Below the pieces are notes generated by a model. That model saw only the letters and a program-made list of their open reading frames with translations. It made no database searches and was not told where the DNA came from. Shown in pieces: positions 22,791 to 34,611 of a DNA stretch of 64,000 nucleotides. The DNA is from Silene conica (lineage: Eukaryota > Streptophyta > Magnoliopsida > Caryophyllales > Caryophyllaceae). Each line of letters opens with the position of its first letter. Within the stretch, counting starts at the first letter, position 1. The stretch covers positions 31,005,501-31,069,500 of the forward strand of contig CM055315.2 in the NCBI GenBank assembly GCA_029255685.2, in the 5' to 3' direction. Position numbers and translations under genes: made by a program.

Positions 22791-23418
22791 TTTTTTTTTT
22801 TTGAAGGGAAAAATCGTTTCATTAATCAAAAGTCTCATGGTAGTTACAACATATGTCAAGAATAACAGGATACAAAACGATTAAAATCAAATAAACTAAA
22901 TTCTCGATCCACAGAAAATTTCTAAACTTGATGGGCTCCTGAGACGCTTCTGCACATCCTCTAACATATCGCCTTCTGCGGCTTTTCACAAGAGGGTCTC
23001 CAAATTTTCTAGGGCATTGACAAGAATCAAGTTCTTTTGACCAAAAGGTTTGTAACGAGCAATCTGACAGCAGTTTTATCTCCATAGGATCAACAATGAA
23101 AGCACCGATCTTCCACTTAAGTCTTGAACCTCTCAAATAGAGGGGGAAAATCTCACCAAAAGATGAGGACAAAACTCACCAAAAGGTGAGAACAAAACTC
23201 ACACAAAGGTGAGAACAATTCTCCAATAAAGGAGAGGCAAGAGGTTATTAGCATAAAAAAATTAAAGAAGAACGAAAACGGAAAATTTGGGGCTTACCTC
23301 CACCAAAAAAGGTAGACGGCAGCCCCCAAAAGATTGAATTAGGGTTTAGGTTTTGTTTTTTTAGAGAGAGAATCTGGAGAGAGAATATTGGTTTTGTGAT
23401 TAATAACATTAATTGCGG
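22791..23418 (-). mobile_element. Non-LTR retroposon, minus strand
   Basis: On the minus strand it ends in a poly-A tail (poly-T on + from about 22791). It is flanked by a 16-bp duplication GGAGAAGTTTCTTCTT at 22777-22792 and 23419-23434, the signature of LINE-type target-primed insertion. A 116-codon ORF on the minus strand (22822-23172) resembles nothing I can name. Near its 5' side, 23150-23225 holds about three units of a CTCACC-aaaa-GGTGAG hairpin word. At about 620 bp it is either a short retroposon or an internally deleted LINE. Confidence 0.75.
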
Positions 23419-23639
23419 GGAGAAGTTTCTTCTTCTTCTTTATTCAAATTCATAAATTCATTCGTAACTGATGTTTTAAGATTTCTTTTACTTTTTTTGT
23501 AAAAGCCCGTTTGATCAGTTATCTACTTTTAACTTAGGTATCTACCGAATGTAGTATACAATCTTTTTCGAACTTGAATGCTATTATTGGCTATCACTGC
23601 GAAACAACAAGGTAACAACTACACAAATAGGATCCCAAA

Positions 23640-25305
23640 GCACTTAACAAATGAATATTTACGATAAGAATATGATCTAACGTAAAAAGAATACGAGCTA
23701 ATATAAAAAGAATACGAGCTAATATAAAAAATAACGAGTTATTAGAATAAGAATACGAGCTAATATTAAAAGAATACGAGCTAATATAAAAAAACATATG
23801 AGTTATTAAGATAAGAATACGAGTTATTGATATAAGAATACGAGCTATTAAGAATACGAGCTATTAAGATAATAATACGAGCTATTAATATAAGAATATG
23901 AGCTAATGTAAAAAAGAATGCGAGTTTAAGAAAATCACAAACTAAAAAAATACGAGCACAAAAGAATGCAATTTATTACCCTAAGAATACGAGCTAATAT
24001 TAAAAGAATACGAGCTAATATTAAAAAAATATGAGTTATTAAGATAAGAATACGAGTTATTGATATAAGAATACGAGGTATTAAAATAATAATACGAGCT
24101 AATTAATATAAGAATATGAGCTAATGTAAAAAAGAATGCGAGTTTAAGAAAATCACAAACTAAAAAAATACGAGCACAAAAGAATGCAATTTATTACCCT
24201 AAGAATACGAGCTAATATTAAAAGAATACGAGCTAATACTAAAAGAATACGAGTTAATATAAAATAAGAATACGAGCTATTGATAGAAAAATACAAGTTA
24301 TTAAAATAAATATACGAGCTATTAAGATAGGAATACGAGCTATTAATATAAGAATACGAGCTAATGTAAAAAAGAATGCGAGTTTAAGAAAATCACAAAC
24401 TAAAAAAATACGAGCACAAAAGAATACAAGTTATTATTAACCTAAGAATACGAGCTAATATAATAAGAATATGAGCTAATATTAAAAGAATATGAGCTAA
24501 TATAAAAAAAATACGAATTATTAAGATAAGAATACGAGTTATTAAGATAAGAATGCGAGCTATTAATATAAGAATACGAGTTATTATTATAAAACTACGA
24601 GTTATTAAAATAAGAATACGAGCTGATGTTAAAAGAATGGACTAATAAAATTAAAATATGAGTTATTAAGATAAGAATATGAGCTAGTATAAAAATTATT
24701 TGAGATAATGTAAACAGAATACGAGCTAATATAATTTTTGGATAAAAAAATGTATTCAACATAGTAATACATAGCAATTCCCCAAATTTTGAACAACGTG
24801 TAAACAGAATACGAACTAATATTAACTAAAAATACGAGCACATAAAAATGCAAGTTATTACCCTAAGAATACGAGCTAATATTAAAAGAATACGAACTAA
24901 TATTAAAAGAATACGAGCTAATAGAAAAAAAAATACGAGTTATTAAGATAAGAATATGAGTTATTTATATAAGAATACGAGCTATTAAGATAAAAATACG
25001 AGATATTAATATAAGAATATGAGCTAATGTAAAAAGAATGCGAGTTTAAGAAAATCACAAACTAAAAAAATATGAGCACAAAAGAATGGAAGTTATTACC
25101 TTAAGAATACGAGCTAATATTAAAAGAATACGAGCTAATATAAAAAACTGAGAGTTACTAAGATAAGTATACGAATTATTAATATAAAAAAAGTGAGTTA
25201 TTAAGATAAGAATACGAGCTATTAAAATAAGAATACGAGCTATTATTATAAGAATACGAGCTATTAATATAAGATTACGAGCTAATGTAAAAAAGAATAT
25301 GGACT
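23640..25305. repeat. AT-rich minisatellite, unit near AATACGAGCTAATATAAAAG
   Basis: Degenerate units of about 17-21 bp built on 'GAATACGAGCTA(A/T)TA' fill 1.67 kb. A longer block containing GCGAGTTTAAGAAAATCACAAAC followed by AATACGAGCACAAAAGAATG recurs near 23930, 24140, 24380 and 25040, so a higher-order unit of about 220-240 bp is superimposed (the last spacing is longer). It ends in a poly-A run at about 25307-25328. ORFs here are products of the repeat. Confidence 0.9.
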
Positions 25306-25329
25306 AATAAAAAAAAAAAAAAAAAAAAT

Positions 25330-25659
25330 TACCTTGACATAATAATTAAATAAATTTAAAGATTGAGATATAATAATTACTAAGAAAAATCAATTAGATG
25401 ATGGATGAAGATGAGTTAGAAAAATAGGGAAGAAGTTACATTAAAAAAAAAGAAAGTGGAGAAGAATGAGATTATTGAGTTTTTTTTTCAAAAATAATTA
25501 AGAAAATGACTAAAATAACCCCGGATGTACAGTAGCATTGTACATCTGGTGGTATAGTCCAAGAACTGCAACAACTAGTCAATCAATATATCTATCAATC
25601 AATCAACATTTATCTAAACGAAGTTTTTTTTGAGGACGTGATTGTTTAACAATATAATA
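25330..25659. other. Unassigned AT-rich spacer
   Basis: No gene or recognised repeat seen. Confidence 0.5.
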
Positions 25660-25917
25660 CTCCCTTCATTCAAATCCACTTTATACCTTTGCTTTTTCAC
25701 GTTTGCCAACACACGTTTTACGTGCTAAATATCTTTAGCTACGTATTCGCAAAAATTATAAAAGTTAGATACTTTCAATGTAATCGTGAAGACGAATCAA
25801 ACACGATCCCGCATGAATATATTTTCTCTTACGTATTAGGAGAAAATTGATACTAAACGTTGATTTGTAAATAGTGTACAAAATGCAAAGGTACCATGTG
25901 GATTTGAATGGAGGGAA
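25660..25917. mobile_element. Stowaway-type MITE, same family as 10388-10645
   Basis: Ends CTCCCTTCATTCAAATCCAC and GTGGATTTGAATGGAGGGA are inverses with TA outside (25658-25659 and 25918-25919). The interior matches the intron 6 copy along its length (GCTTTTTCACGTTTGCCAAC, ACGTTTTACGTGCTAAATAT). Confidence 0.85.
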
Positions 25918-26289
25918 TAAGAGTCTTATGTTTTACAAATTACTTTCAATATTAAAATATCATTTTAACCAGATTTCATGTCCGGGTAATATCTTGGCAT
26001 GGTTTCAAAGTAATTATCGTAACAGTTAATATCTTGATATGGTATAATAGCCATATATAGAGAATAGTTTAAGTATGATTGTTTTTTATGGCTAATGAAA
26101 TATCAATGTATCATCATCGGAACAACATAGAACGTTGAAAAGACATGAAACTCAATAGAAACGGAAACATGTACCTCCAATTCAATGGTCTTGGAAAGAC
26201 ACTTACATATTACGCACGTCAAAATCAATCAATCAATATATATAATTAAATAAAGCTTTTTTCTAAGCACGTGTTAGTCTCCACTTTTT

Positions 26290-26640
26290 ACAAAACACTT
26301 AATTATAAATAATGATTTATTTACAATTTTTCTACTAGAATTAGGAGATAATTAATTATTTAAAATTTTTCTATAAGCATTAGAAATTAGTAAATTGTTG
26401 TTTAGATAATAATTTATTTATAATTTTCCTATTAGAATTAGAAAATAAGAAAACACTTAATTATAAATAATGGATTTATTTACAATTTTTCTATTAGAAT
26501 TAGGAGATAATTAATTATTTACAATTTTTCTATTAGAATTAGAAAATTAGTAAATTGTTGTTTAGATAATAATTTATTTATTTTCCTATTAGAATTAGAA
26601 AATAAGAAAATAATAAATTATTTACAACTTTTCTATTAGA
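26290..26640. repeat. Direct duplication of an about 160-bp AT-rich unit
   Basis: AACACTTAATTATAAATAATG begins two successive copies near 26297 and 26453, each followed by TTTACAATTTTTCTA-TAGAATTAGGAGATAATTAATTATTT and TAGTAAATTGTTGTTTAGATAATAATTTATTTA. The word 'TTTTTCTATTAGAATTAGAAA' repeats further within units. Confidence 0.75.
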
Positions 26641-27530
26641 TTTAGAACATTATTATTCTTTAATATTTATATACTTACTATTTAAGTTTATTAACTTTAT
26701 TCAACGGTTTTTATTAAAAATGAAAATCGGAAATGAATTAGAATAATTGATTACTTACAATTTTCATATCTTAGAATATTATTCTTTAATATTTATATAC
26801 TTACTATTTAAGGTTATTAATACTATTCAGCGTTTCTATTAAAAATGAAAAGGGTAAAGCATAAAAAAGAACTAATTTAGTTTGTCTTCGTCTTAACATT
26901 AAAATGAGTCAAAAATAGTCTCACGGGGATATAAGAGTAATAAGACAAATATTTTTCTTTTTCTTATACATTTGTTATTATCTTTTCCATATTACTACAC
27001 CATTCAAACTTAAAATGAATACCTCCATCTTAATTAAAAAACTGTGGAACTAACAAAATGAAATTAGTTAAATATTTAAGTCTAAAAAAATTCCTACCTA
27101 AAAGGACCATTTGCGATCAATCATATTCGACCAAATTAAGAGCAACACTACTTTTTTTTGGGTTCAAGAGTAGCACTACTGTTCAAATGAATATTATGCA
27201 CTTTCGTACTTAATTATGCGAAAAAATGGGATAATTTCTTTAATTAAATAAAAAGAAAATAAGATAAATGCCAAATATATTATACTTTAGAGAAACCCCA
27301 AAAATGACAAATTTGGATTTAATTAGTATAAATATAAATATTAAAGATCACAATGATGATGTAGATAGGTGCATGTAGTGGAATAATTGTGTGGATGACA
27401 TGTGTTTAAATGAGTATTGAAAGATATTTCACAAATAGCAATATTTATTTCTACATATTTTCACCTTATTTTTTAACGATGAGATATTGTGCTATAAAAT
27501 GACACATTTTTTTACGGGGGTGGAGGTAGT
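26641..27530. other. Unassigned AT-rich sequence
   Basis: ATTATTCTTTAATATTTATATACTTACTATTTAAG occurs twice (about 26650 and 26770), a short local duplication. Nothing coding is seen. Confidence 0.45.
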
Positions 27531-29630
27531 TAGGTTATGAGGGAAGAGTTAAGTGTCTTCAGGGGTAGAGTTACTCTCCGAAATTTAAGAGAATTATTTG
27601 AGTAGTACAAGCAAATTGGTTAGAGATGTTCACGAATACAGTTTATGATTCTGATGATCAAGTTGGTTAGTTGGGTTGTCAAGTTACGATTTAAGAAGTA
27701 TAAATATAAATATATAGATATTAAAGAACATAATGATGTGGGTGATCTGAGTTAAGCAGAATAATTGTGTTGATGAAATGAAATGCAAGTGAGTATTATA
27801 AGGTATTCATACAACAAAGTAATGACAAATAAATGGTGTTTCCAAGACGGATAGAATAAGTCGTAAAAAGATCAAAAATATTCTTTAATTAGTATTAGAT
27901 TAAAGTTTATTATAGTCCGTATTCTTTTTTTTCCTCCATATTTTCAACTTATTTTTTTACAGTGTGACATTGTTTTATAGGGTAGGGTTGATTTTAAATT
28001 GTATGTGTCCATTTGTTTAGGGATGGGGATAAATAGATCTCGAGAGAGGAGCAGCTAAATATCTTGGGTGATAGAGTTACTCTCCGACGTTTAAAAGTGT
28101 GATGTAAGTTGCACAAGAAAATGTCAATATGTTAGAGTTGTTCAGGGATACGACGATTGATTATGTTAGTCAAGTTAGGTAGTAATGTGAGAAGGGTATG
28201 ACGAATACCTAAACGGTGTCGAAAAAAGTTGCGTATGTATTACAAAAGATTAGAACAACTGATGAGCAAGTACATAGATAGATAAATTTTATTTCAAAAT
28301 TCTATTTTATGTGATAATAACAGAGGCACAGATGTTATGAAAAGAGCTTAAAAATCTCTAAAGTAACATGTATGTATACTCAATTTTGATTGTTGTAGGG
28401 CGGGGTTTGATTTTACATTGAATATATCTATTGTTTGAAGCGGTGGGGGTAAATAGGTTTTTAGAGAGGAGGTAAGTGTCTTAGGGGGTAGGGTTACTCC
28501 ATGACGTTAACGAGTGTGAGAGTAGTACAAATAAATGTCGGTAGGTTGAGGTTTCCAGGGATACATTTTACAATTGATTTTAATGGTTAAGTTGGTTAAG
28601 TTGGCGAGAAGGGTACTCCATGGGTAGGATTACTCCCTGACGTTTACGAGTGTGATTTAGAAGATAGAAAAATATATTCATATGTAGGGTTGAGTTGTTT
28701 AGGGATATGAATATGGTTAAGGCTGATTCTGATGGGTTTCGTTGGTTAGTCGGGTGTAAAGGGTTGAATATGTGAAAAAGTGGATAACGTGAGATATTGA
28801 TTGGAGAAGGTAAATTTTAAATTATATTTGAAAATGTGTATTATATGAGAAAAAAACCGACAAATATATAAATATAGGCTAAAAACATTTAAAATATCAT
28901 GTGTATAAACTCATTTTTGTTTCTTTGTTAGACTCAAAACTAAACAATCAAATGTTATACTCTTTTCAGTCCTATTGAATGCTCCATTGGGCCGGCGAAT
29001 AATTTTTAATGTGGAATGGCGTTATAGTGTTTTTGTGGGAGTATTCTTGGAAATATTTAGGGGTGTGTGTAAAAGATGTCCTAATGTGGGGTTGTAGTTG
29101 CAAATTTGCAATGATAACATTGTAAATACAAGAAATAGAAGGAGATATTTATGTCAATTATTTTATCAAATATCGAAGGAAAACATTGGATTAAAATGTA
29201 CAAAAATAGAATGTGGGAACATTGGATAAGAATTAAGGACGAAGGTATTTGTCATGTCAGTATTATATCACGGTAGATAGGTAGATAGGTCTGGAGGTAT
29301 GAGGTAAGTGTCTTGAGGATAGAGTTGTTTTTCGACATTTAAGAGTGATTTGAGAAGTACAAGTAAATATAGATACGATGGGGTTGTTCAGGGATGCGCA
29401 TACGATTAATTCTGATGGTCAAGTTGGTTAGTTGAGGGAAAAGGGTACGGACAATGCCTGGATGGTGTGGAAAATGGGGGGGGGGGGGGGGGGGTTATGT
29501 AGGAAGAAAACCGATAAAGTAGATGAATTTATTTCAAGGTTGTATTATGTGTAAATGACTTAGGCATAAATGCTATAAAAATAAGTTAAAAATCTCTGAA
29601 ATATCATGTATGAAAACTCAATTTTGTGTT
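27531..29630. repeat. Degenerate long-period repeat array
   Basis: A block with GAGTTACTCTCCGACGTTTAAGAGTG, then TAGTACAAG, then TTGTTCAGGGATACG, then GATTCTGATGGTCAAGTTGG recurs in diverged form near 27565, 28065, 28485, 28625 and 29320. A companion block ending 'AAAAATCTCTAAAGTAACATGTATG... ACTCAATTTTG' recurs near 28350, 28880 and 29590. Unit length varies from about 140 to 700 bp. A 19-G run lies at 29476-29494. No coding frame is conserved. Confidence 0.7.
29476..29494. repeat. Poly-G tract
   Basis: Nineteen consecutive G in AT-rich surroundings. The length may be uncertain in the assembly. Confidence 0.8.
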
Positions 29631-30630
29631 TTTTTTTTCTTGTGAAGCACAAAAATAAGTAATCAAATGTTAATAAATATCATGTCAATATAGTATTGTT
29701 AACGTTTAACTAGGTTACTTTTTTGTCTTGGTGATTAAAAAAACACCGTGGTTTGAATTTTACACCAAATTTCGATGTAACATCTCGAGTGTTGCATCCA
29801 CCGTTCATTCCTTATTAACACTTCTCTCATACCTCTTTTGTTAACCAAACAAAAAAAATTGCATGTTTTGTTTTCCCAATCAAGGATTTCTTATTCAAAC
29901 AAGATCTGTGTAAAACCCCTCGCGAAAGCGGAAATATAAAACACACAAAGTACTAAAAATGCAACGGAATTTAAACTTTTTAAACATAAACATCATGCGA
30001 GGTGAATTAAAACTGAAACTGGAAACAACAACTGATATAAACAAAATAGATAAGTATAACAGTTCTAAGTACGAAAACCAAATATATACAAAGCCTGGGA
30101 TGGAACATCCCTACAGGCACCAAAACATGAACTGTATCAAAACTAAGAGTCTAGCTAATCGGTGAAGTGTAAGTCATATGATGAAAGGATCATCACTCGC
30201 TAGCTCTCAAGTGAACCCCGTCCAACCTGCATGTACCTACATACATGAAAACATGTACGCCACAATCAGTGGGGAGTAACAAGTAATACAAACAGAATAC
30301 TCCAACGTATATAAACAGAATACTCCAACATATATAAACATGTGAAGTATAACAATATCTCAATAACTGATCTCAACTATCATGCAATCACTAATGCACG
30401 ACTCTCAACCAACTTCATAAACCGTTTGGAAGGAGAGCCGGTTTCCCTACTGGTTACCCAGTCGGGGGGTCTTTCAGTCCAACAATTTATGAAACCGATC
30501 AAAGAGTCATCCAATGCCTTGGATGAACAAACTATAACTCAGTAATACCATCATTAACTTCATCATGCATATCTGACACTGTACCAATCTCAAGGCAAGT
30601 AGATATAACACATCAATGAACACTAGCAAT

Positions 30631-31176
30631 GGGTCCAGAGGTGAACTTAACACATATCCCACTACCAAACAATGTCGGGTCCAGAGGTGCACTTAACACA
30701 TAGCCCAACATGCAATTCAAGTAAAGGGTCCAGAGGTGAACTTAACACATATCCCTAAACATACAATTCAAGAAAAGGGTCCAGAGGTGAACTTAACACA
30801 TATCCCTAATCATCCATAAGCAAAGGGTCCAGAGGTGAACTTAACACATATCCCAATGCTACAGACAAGTATTGGGTCCAGAGGTGAACTTAACACATAT
30901 CCCAATACACAGCTATCACACACCGGGTCCAGAGGTGAACTTAACACATATCCCGTGTACGACAACCGATCACGTGTCAGGTCCAGAGGTGAGCTTAACA
31001 CATATCCTGACACGCCACAAGCAAAACACGTAATGGGTCCAGAGGTGAACTTAACACATATCGCATCACGCGACATACAAAACACGTAATGGGTCCAGAG
31101 GTGAACTTAACATATATCCCATCACGCGACATACAAAACACGTAATGGGTCTAGAGGTGAACTTAACACATATCCC
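30631..31176. repeat. Eleven-copy repeat-spacer array with complementary flanks
   Basis: A 30-bp word (GGGTCCAGAGGTGAACTTAA then CACATATCCC) occurs at 30631, 30677, 30726, 30777, 30825, 30874, 30925, 30979, 31035, 31091 and 31147, almost unchanged. Spacers of 16-26 bp separate the copies. The bases just outside each copy differ between copies but tend to be complementary: GTATT...AATAC at 30874, GTGTC...GACAC at 30979, CGTAAT...ATCACG at 31035. Each copy could thus form a hairpin closed by GGG/CCC with a conserved 24-nt loop. Several A-C mismatches on + become G-T pairs on -, so an RNA of the minus strand would pair better. Confidence 0.9.
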
Positions 31177-31487
31177 ATCACGCGACATACAACTCAACCA
31201 TTAACATCGTCCAAAGATAGAAACAAACCTATAGCTCTAACTTCTTAAACTACTAAACAACACTTAATTGATCCCGGGAACTAAGATGAGGGAGAGCCGG
31301 TTTCCCTTTCGGTTACCCGACCGGGGGGTCTCTATCCTCACTCCATTCCCGAACCCAATATAGTGTCGCCCATCCTCCGGAGACCTCAAACACATATCAA
31401 AGATACAAGGAACGAGTTTCAATCAAAACCGATCAACCGTTTAAAAGTTACAAACGAATTAAGAAATAAAAACAAGCAACATGGGTC

Positions 31488-31870
31488 CCCAGCCGGTCGG
31501 CAGGCAGTCGACCTACTGGCTGGACACCCATCTCAGCCTTCCTCTTACTCAATACGCATATAACCTAAAAAGGGCTCCCAGCCGGTCGGCAGGCAGCCGG
31601 CCTACCGGCTGGGAAGCCAACTCCCCTTTATTCACTTACGCACCACTTACCAATGAGGCTCCCAGCCGGTTGGCAGGCGGCCGGTCTACCGGCTGGGCAC
31701 CTCAATCCTACCCTTTACAATTACGCAAGAACCTCAAAAGAGGCTACCAGCCGGTCGGCAGGCAGCCGGCCTACCGGTTGGCAGCTCAAAGTCTATTTTC
31801 TCCAAAACTCACAAAAACCACCAAAGACACTCCCAGCCGGTCGACCGGCGGCCGGTCGGTCGACCGGCTC
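31488..31870. repeat. Five-copy GC-rich hairpin repeat
   Basis: Units near 31488, 31577, 31660, 31746 and 31832, about 85 bp apart, each contain CCAGCCGGTCGGCAGGC... followed by CCTACCGGCTGG. The outer 9 bp are inverted repeats. The last unit has become GTCGACCGGCGGCCGGTCGGTCGAC. The overlapping Pro/Gly/Arg-rich ORFs at 31481-31943 are artefacts of this array. Confidence 0.85.
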
Positions 31871-32312
31871 AGAGAGCCTGAGCACGCAAACGCGATTTCC
31901 AGAAATAGTGAATTTCGACCAAAACGACTCTAAACCTCGATAATTACCAACAACATACAAACCCCAGCATATGTATACATCGAATACACTAATCACAATC
32001 ATCAAATTCCACAAACAAGCCTTAATAAGATAAACACTTGTATCCGTCGCAAAACATAAATTTCTGAAAATGAAATACTAGGCATGTGAGACATCATCTA
32101 AGCACATAAACAACATACACATGTATTCCTAGCATGATTTCTAACTCAATGAACATAAACCATAAGAAAATCAGAAACTTAAACATGTAAATTGCTAATA
32201 TTCACAATAAGGCTGAGTTTCTCATTATCGTCACCTTAAACGCAATCCCGCTCAAAGCTCCCCCTCTATGATGAAGCTATCCACGTCCGGGTCTTCTAAG
32301 CCCTCACCTACA

Positions 32313-32504
32313 ATCAAGAAAAACGGGTTTTAAAGCGTAAAAGACGATTCTTAAGAAAATAGCCCAAATTTCGAGTGAAAGGAAATGAAAAACGGAAGTG
32401 ATAGATGACTTGCAAATTCGATGAGGATTCCGAAAATGTTATTATTACCTTAATTCGGTGAACGGATGATGAAGAAAAATGGAAAAGAAAAAATGTAACG
32501 AAAA
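32313..32504. other. Unassigned spacer
   Basis: No gene or repeat recognised. Confidence 0.4.
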
Positions 32505-32760
32505 AATGTATCTACTCCGTAAAAAAAATGTATCTAGGTTTATGTAAAAAAATAAAAAAAGATATATTTACTCCGTCAAAAAAATGTATTTACGTTTAAG
32601 TAAAAAAAATGTATCTACTCCGTCAAAAAATGTATCTAGTTTTATGTACAAAAAAGTAAAAAAAATGTATTTACCCCGTAAAATAATGTATCTAGGTTTA
32701 TGTAAAAAAGTAAAGAAAATGTATTTATTCCGTAAAAAAATATATCTAGAATTTTGACGA
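32505..32760. repeat. About 60-bp AT-rich tandem repeat
   Basis: About four to five degenerate units of 'AAAATGTATCTA(C)TCCGTAAAAAAAATGTATCTAGGTTTATGTA'. Confidence 0.75.
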
Positions 32761-33059
32761 AAAATTGAATTGGAGCATTTTTTACCGTGAGAAATTTATA
32801 TATATGGGATAGAGAGCAATCCGAGGATGGTACATCGGATGTATTACATCCGAGGGTATAAGAGTCTTTTTACCTATTTATTATAAAAAAAAAAAAAAAA
32901 CGTGGGAAAAGCAAGAGAACAAGAAAAATTGGAAAAAATTGTCAAACATGATTGAAGTCAGTTATCAACAAAACAAAAAATCATTTCCATAATTCTAATC
33001 TTTGTTTTCTTTAACCCAACACAATTAAATCAAGATTTAATTTACTATAATATTTATCA

Positions 33060-33278
33060 ATGGCAGAAGATTCAACAAGTTTTGTGCAATTACTATCAAG
33101 TAACAATATGCAAATGACGGAATCATCAACGGTTGATCGACAAATGATTGATGCGTCTACTATTGTTGACGAATTTCGGGTAGAAGAAGCTGTAAATCAG
33201 AGTTCTCACACAATCAGTAGGAGAATCATACATCCGAGGTACTACCACCAAATTATACTTTTTGAGCATTTATTATAA
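33060..33278 (+). pseudogene. Short ORF at the left of the MULE, function unknown
   Basis: A 72-codon ORF from an ATG, rich in Ser/Thr and acidic residues, with no domain I can recognise. The position suits an N-terminal exon of the transposase gene, and a GT follows at about 33240 after 'CATCCGAG', but that link is inference. Confidence 0.3.
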
Positions 33279-34257
33279 TGTTTTTGAGTTTTGTTTTAAA
33301 AATTATGAGTATTGGTATAAAGTTTTTGAGTTAAGTTATTAAAATATTAAGCTCAAAAACATTACATATAAACTTAGTTATATTTTACTTTTAAGAAAAA
33401 AAAATTAAAATCTAACTTATAAATTTCTATAAGCTCAGAAAAAATGCACATATGCTCAAAAACAAATGAAGTTTGACATAATAAGCTCAAAAAAACTCAT
33501 ATGCTCAAAAATAAATAAAGTTTAAGGTAGTAAGCTCAAAAAAAATATTCATAAGCTCAAAAAAATATTCATATGCTCAAAAAAAATATTAATAAGCTCA
33601 AAAAAATATTTATATGCTCAAAAAAATATGCATATGCTCAAAAACTAGAAAAAATGTGAGGTAGTACCTCCGATGTATGTTCCTATTTCTCTCACACAAT
33701 AGGTAAATCTAATATTCAAGATTGTTTACGTATACTGATTTTTATTATTTGAAAATTAGAGATAATTCAATGATAGTGCTCAGAAAGTTTGTTAAATGCT
33801 CCGAAACTTTGGGGGAAGTGCTAAAACGAAAGCTTTGTTAAATGTTTGTAAGCTAATAAAATATAGTACAATACTCAAAACCCATATTAGCTAATAAAAT
33901 TCAATAATGATGCTCGAAATTAAAATAAGCTGCTCTAAAACCATGTTATGCTCAAAAAGTATTATACAATGCTCGAAAACCATGTTAGCTAATAAACTTA
34001 AATAATGATGCTCAAAAATATAGTATGCTGCTCGAAAACCGTGTTATGCTAAAAAAATATAGTACAATGATCGAAAACCATGTTAGCTCATAAACTTCAA
34101 TGACGGTGCTCAAAAATATAGTGTGCAGCTCCAAAACCGTATTATGCTCAAAAAATATAGTACAATGCTCTAAAATCGAATTTGCTTAGATAATTTAACG
34201 ATGATGCTCTGAAATTTTGTAGAGATGCTCTGAAATAGAGTACAATACTCAAAACCC

Positions 34258-34440
34258 ATGAATTATGTCATCCTAGTGAAGTTCATCATCTGAAATGCCA
34301 CAGAAAGATTGCTTCTAGTGAGATTTACTACCTGGTGCATCTTCGAACCAGCGGTGTTCGTCTAGCAGATGGTTTTCGGTCGTTGGTTAAGGAGGCTGGA
34401 GGATCTCATGTGGTGGATTTTACGGGTAGAAAAATCAGTA
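34258..34440 (+). pseudogene. FAR1/MULE transposase fragment, upstream piece
   Basis: The + strand reads HHLKCHRKIASSEIYYLV then HLRTSGVRLADGFRSLVKEA and GGSHVVDFTGRKI. This matches the region of FAR1-related transposases where a paired-Arg/Lys start is followed by a helix and a 'SGG...GFT.RD' end. It runs on both sides into TGCTC repeats with no start codon or splice partner. The domain call is by pattern memory; part of the DDE catalytic core is missing from the window. Confidence 0.6.
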
Positions 34441-34611
34441 TGCACAGAAAGTATTGTACAGTGCTCAAAAATCAAGTTAGCTCATAAACTTCAATAATGA
34501 TGCTCAAAATATAGTACAGTGCTCTAAAAACATGTTATGCTAAAAAAAATATAGAACAATGCTCAAAAACTTCAATGATGATGCTCAAAAAGTTTTTTTT
34601 GGTTTTCTCAG

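Larger units (their letters stand above)
29909..32312. mobile_element. Probable LTR or LTR-derived block with internal hairpin arrays
   Basis: The block starts TGTAAAACCCCTCGCG and may end CACCTACA, giving TGT...ACA termini about 2.4 kb apart, as expected for a gypsy-type solo LTR. No target duplication could be confirmed. Two copies of a GGAGAGCCGGTTTCCCT...GTTACCC...CGGGGGGTCT cassette (about 30430-30475 and 31290-31335) bracket the first hairpin array. No real protein is encoded; ORFs here follow the repeats. Confidence 0.4.

Noticed and set aside
23594-24853. Minus-strand ORFs with 'ILARILF' repeats
   Set aside because: Translations of the AATACGAGCTAATAT minisatellite.
30810-31089. Repeat protein with a GYVLSSPLD unit
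   Set aside because: A by-product of the 30-bp repeat on the minus strand. Spacer length varies and breaks the frame, so no protein repeat is conserved.
30631-31176. CRISPR array
   Set aside because: The repeat-spacer layout is superficially similar, but this is plant nuclear DNA with no cas genes. Spacer ends are complementary to each other across each repeat, and the last spacers are near-identical.
31481-31943. 150-aa and 96-aa ORFs, Pro/Arg/Gly-rich
   Set aside because: Both follow the five-copy GC-rich hairpin repeat in different frames; no domain or plausible gene structure.
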